The notes below the pieces were generated by a model that worked only from the letters and a program-made list of their open reading frames with translations, ran no database searches and was not told the origin of the DNA. A stretch of 64,000 bases of DNA from positions 1 to 64,000 of the forward strand of contig DASUHA010000058.1 of the NCBI GenBank assembly GCA_036273735.1, given 5' to 3'. Source of the DNA: 13-2-20CM-66-19 sp036273735. GTDB taxonomy: Bacteria > Pseudomonadota > Gammaproteobacteria > Steroidobacterales > Steroidobacteraceae. Of the stretch, positions 61,823-64,000 are shown in pieces (position 1 is the first letter of the stretch; each line of letters opens with the position of its first letter). A program made the translations under genes and the position numbers.

Positions 61823-64000
61823 TCAGAGGCGCAGATCGATCTTCGCGCCGATCGTGCGCGGGTCCTGGATCGTGATCGCCCCGCCGAAGTTCGGCGTGCC
61901 CGAGTTCGTGTAGGAAGTGAGTCCGCGTGTGTCGGCGATATTCTTACAGTACAACTCGAACGACCACCGCCCATTGTCCAGCCCGGCACGCAGGTTGATG
62001 GTGTTGTAGCCGTCGAGCTGAGTGCGTGGATTGGGCACGAAGACGATCGCGTTGTTCACGACATTCACGCTTGCAGCCCAATCGTTGAAGCGCGACCCGA
62101 TGTAGCTCCAGCTAGCCCCGGCGAACGCGCTGTAGTCGGCGAACGCCTTCCAGCGGTAGTCCGCATCCAGCGAGTTGCTCAATTTCGGCGACTCGGGCAA
62201 GCGGTCGCCCTTCACCCCGCCGGTCGCCGGAGCGTCATCCGTGAGATAAGCGTTGATATAGGAGCCGTTGAGCGCGAAAGTGAGGCCGTCGGCCGGCGTG
62301 AGCGTGAGGGACCATTCGACCCCTTTGCTCGTCGCAGAGCCGCCGTTGGCATTGATGCCGATATTGTCGACCAGTTCGAAGAGCTGGATCTTCTTCCATT
62401 TGATCAGGAACGCCGTCAGATCCACCGACAGGCGGTTGTCGAGCAGATTGGACCTGATCCCGGTCTCATAGTTGACGGTGGAGTCGGCCTCGTAACTGCG
62501 CTGAACGCCGGTCGGCGTGATCGGCGGCAGCGCGTTGGGACCTCCCGGACGGTAGCCGCTCGCCACGCGCGCGTAGACCATGGTGTCCTTGCTCACGTGC
62601 CATCGTGGCGCGACGGAGTAGAGCCAGTCGGTGCCGGTCGAGGCGCCGCCGCTCACTTGCGCAGGATCCACCAGCAGCCCGCTGAGGATCTCGCTCGCGG
62701 ACTGCTTGTTCTCCGACCAGCGCCCGCCGAGAGCCAGGTCAAATTGCGGGTTGAAGTGGTAGGTGACCTGCCCGAACCCGGACCACTCGCGATAGATCGC
62801 ATCGAGACTCGGATTCTCGAGTGAGGGCAGGCCGCTCGGCGCCTGGGTCGGGATGATGAATGACGGCAGGGACTGGGCGAGCGTCGAGGACTCACGCGTG
62901 TAGAAAGCGCCGAGCTGCCACTCGAGCGCCACCCCCGTCGAGGAGGCGAGGCGCGCCTCCTCGGTGAACTTTTTGACGTTGAGGTCGTTGGGCTCGGCGA
63001 CCCCCAGCACGGTGCCGGGAGGAGTGCCGGGAGGCAACAGGCTGGTCGCGAAATCGCCGAAAGTCACCCCGGGAACGAGCGGAGTCGAAGTCCCGTCGGT
63101 GAACGTATCCTCCGTGCTCGTCCCGTAGCTGGTGATCGAGGTGAGGCTCCCCCAGCCGAGCTCCCAGTCGAGCGTACCGCTGTAGACGCTGTATTTGAAC
63201 GTAGCCGGCTCGTTGATGAAGCGGTTCTGGACGTAGTTGCCGCTGCTCGGCTGCAGTTGGTTCGCGGGTGGGTTGAGCGGGTCATCGGCGGGGCCCAGCC
63301 CCACGACGTCGATATCGGGCGTGTTATTGGTGTGCAGCGTCTGTCCGAACGCGGTCAACCGGATCGAGAAGTTGTTGGAGAGGTCGAGCAGGAACGAGCC
63401 GCGTCCACCCTCCCGGTAGCCGCGATTGACTTCGGTCTCCCTGAGCTGCGGGTCATCGATGAAGCCGGGCAGCCGGGTGTAGAAGCCGTCGAGGCGCAAT
63501 GCGGCGATGCCGCTGACCGGGAGATTGAGCATCGCCTTGAACGAGCCGCCGGTGCCCCCGTGCGCCACATTCTCGCCCCCGAGCTCGAAGGCGCTCGCGA
63601 GATGGGTCGGATCGGGCGGATTGGTCACGTACTTGAGGAGACCGCCTTCGCTGCCGGCTCCATACAAAGTGCCCTGCGGCCCGCGCAGCACCTCGACGCG
63701 CTGCAGATCCCAGGTGTCGAAGTCGCCGGTGGTGAGGGAGCCGTTGGCGAGCGCGTTGCTCGAGCCGAATGGCACATCGTCTACGTAGGTGGCCACCGTC
63801 GAGCCGACGCCGCCGACGCTCTCACCGCGGATCGTCAGGCTCTCGAGACCGGGGGTGCCCAGCTGCACGGAAAGTCCCGGAACCTTGGTCTCGAGGTCCG
63901 CAAAGTCGACGAGCTGCTGTGTTACGAGGGAGTCGCTCGTGATCGCGGTCACGCCCATCGGCACATCGTGCAGCTTCTCCTGGCGTTTCTGCGCGGTGAC
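61823..64000 (-). CDS. TonB-dependent outer membrane receptor (5' end outside window)
   Basis: The frame is open from 64000 through 725 residues. The visible plug domain starts VTAQKRQEKLHDVPMGVTAI and includes LSVQLGTPGLESLTIRGESV and RVEVLRGPQGTLYGAGSEGG. A long barrel follows with many alternating strands (DLALGGRWSENKQSASEILS, SVDLTAFLIKWKKIQLFELV) and a C-terminal IGAKIDLRL. The N-terminal signal and TonB box are not visible. It probably imports peptides or another large substrate for the operon; ligand not predictable. Confidence 0.9.
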   Translation of the reverse strand, partial: VTAQKRQEKLHDVPMGVTAITSDSLVTQQLVDFADLETKVPGLSVQLGTPGLESLTIRGESVGGVGSTVATYVDDVPFGSSNALANGSLTTGDFDTWDLQRVEVLRGPQGTLYGAGSEGGLLKYVTNPPDPTHLASAFELGGENVAHGGTGGSFKAMLNLPVSGIAALRLDGFYTRLPGFIDDPQLRETEVNRGYREGGRGSFLLDLSNNFSIRLTAFGQTLHTNNTPDIDVVGLGPADDPLNPPANQLQPSSGNYVQNRFINEPATFKYSVYSGTLDWELGWGSLTSITSYGTSTEDTFTDGTSTPLVPGVTFGDFATSLLPPGTPPGTVLGVAEPNDLNVKKFTEEARLASSTGVALEWQLGAFYTRESSTLAQSLPSFIIPTQAPSGLPSLENPSLDAIYREWSGFGQVTYHFNPQFDLALGGRWSENKQSASEILSGLLVDPAQVSGGASTGTDWLYSVAPRWHVSKDTMVYARVASGYRPGGPNALPPITPTGVQRSYEADSTVNYETGIRSNLLDNRLSVDLTAFLIKWKKIQLFELVDNIGINANGGSATSKGVEWSLTLTPADGLTFALNGSYINAYLTDDAPATGGVKGDRLPESPKLSNSLDADYRWKAFADYSAFAGASWSYIGSRFNDWAASVNVVNNAIVFVPNPRTQLDGYNTINLRAGLDNGRWSFELYCKNIADTRGLTSYTNSGTPNFGGAITIQDPRTIGAKIDLRL

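Overview
The window looks like a GC-rich gammaproteobacterial chromosome. TsaB, YoaA, RlmE, DusA, Rnk, MltA and NhaR orthologs sit beside a GTP-type PEP carboxykinase and a large set of secreted peptidases and serine hydrolases. This mix recalls Steroidobacter- or Xanthomonadales-like lineages, but that is inference from gene content only. No rRNA, tRNA, CRISPR array, integrase or complete insertion sequence was recognised.

Layout. (1) 1-6.7 kb is core: tsaB-yoaA, pckG, an adenylate cyclase-FHA protein and dusA. (2) 6.6-13.86 kb is a poorly coding accessory segment bounded by two direct copies of the first bases of dusA, exactly 7200 bp apart. It carries a damaged brnTA module, a decayed ccdB, small DUF proteins and a pseudokinase-TonB protein. 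An intact ccdAB module lies just outside it, followed by a frameshifted S9 peptidase, a YdeI-like protein and a nucleotidyltransferase remnant (to about 17.7 kb). (3) 17.9-33.4 kb is a mosaic of small membrane and DUF proteins with housekeeping genes: rlmE, a COG2509 flavoprotein, a SpoU methylase, a VanY-like peptidase, nhaR/rnk, yceI, mltA and a leaderless ribbon-helix-helix regulator coupled to a VOC protein. (4) 33.4-37.26 kb is a minus-strand run (SPOR-like protein, second dusA, LOG-family protein, RraA-family protein) headed by a class I cyclic di-GMP (GEMM-I) riboswitch and a perfect 16-bp palindrome. (5) 37.4-46.7 kb holds a PLP decarboxylase divergent from a CGNR regulator, a GNAT, an M20 amidohydrolase with a cupin, a lipoprotein phosphatase, a propeller-phosphoesterase and a cytochrome c/alpha-toroid pair. 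(6) 46.8-64 kb is a peptide-processing locus: M28 peptidase, tricorn-like S41 protease, four serine beta-lactamase-fold hydrolases (two paralogous pairs), a divergent XRE-cupin regulator, a dipeptide epimerase and a TonB-dependent receptor that runs off the right end.

How the parts may work together. In region 6 the receptor could import peptides, the secreted peptidases and penicillin-binding-protein-like hydrolases could trim them, and the epimerase could convert L,D-dipeptides, under XRE-cupin control. This is consistent with scavenging of peptides or murein fragments. In region 4 cyclic di-GMP should control at least a protein with two SPOR-like modules, and possibly the downstream genes by read-through. 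Region 2 fits an element inserted into the 5' end of dusA that has since decayed.

The strongest candidates for something undescribed are the riboswitch-controlled double-SPOR-like gene and the dusA-flanked island with its toxin-antitoxin relics.
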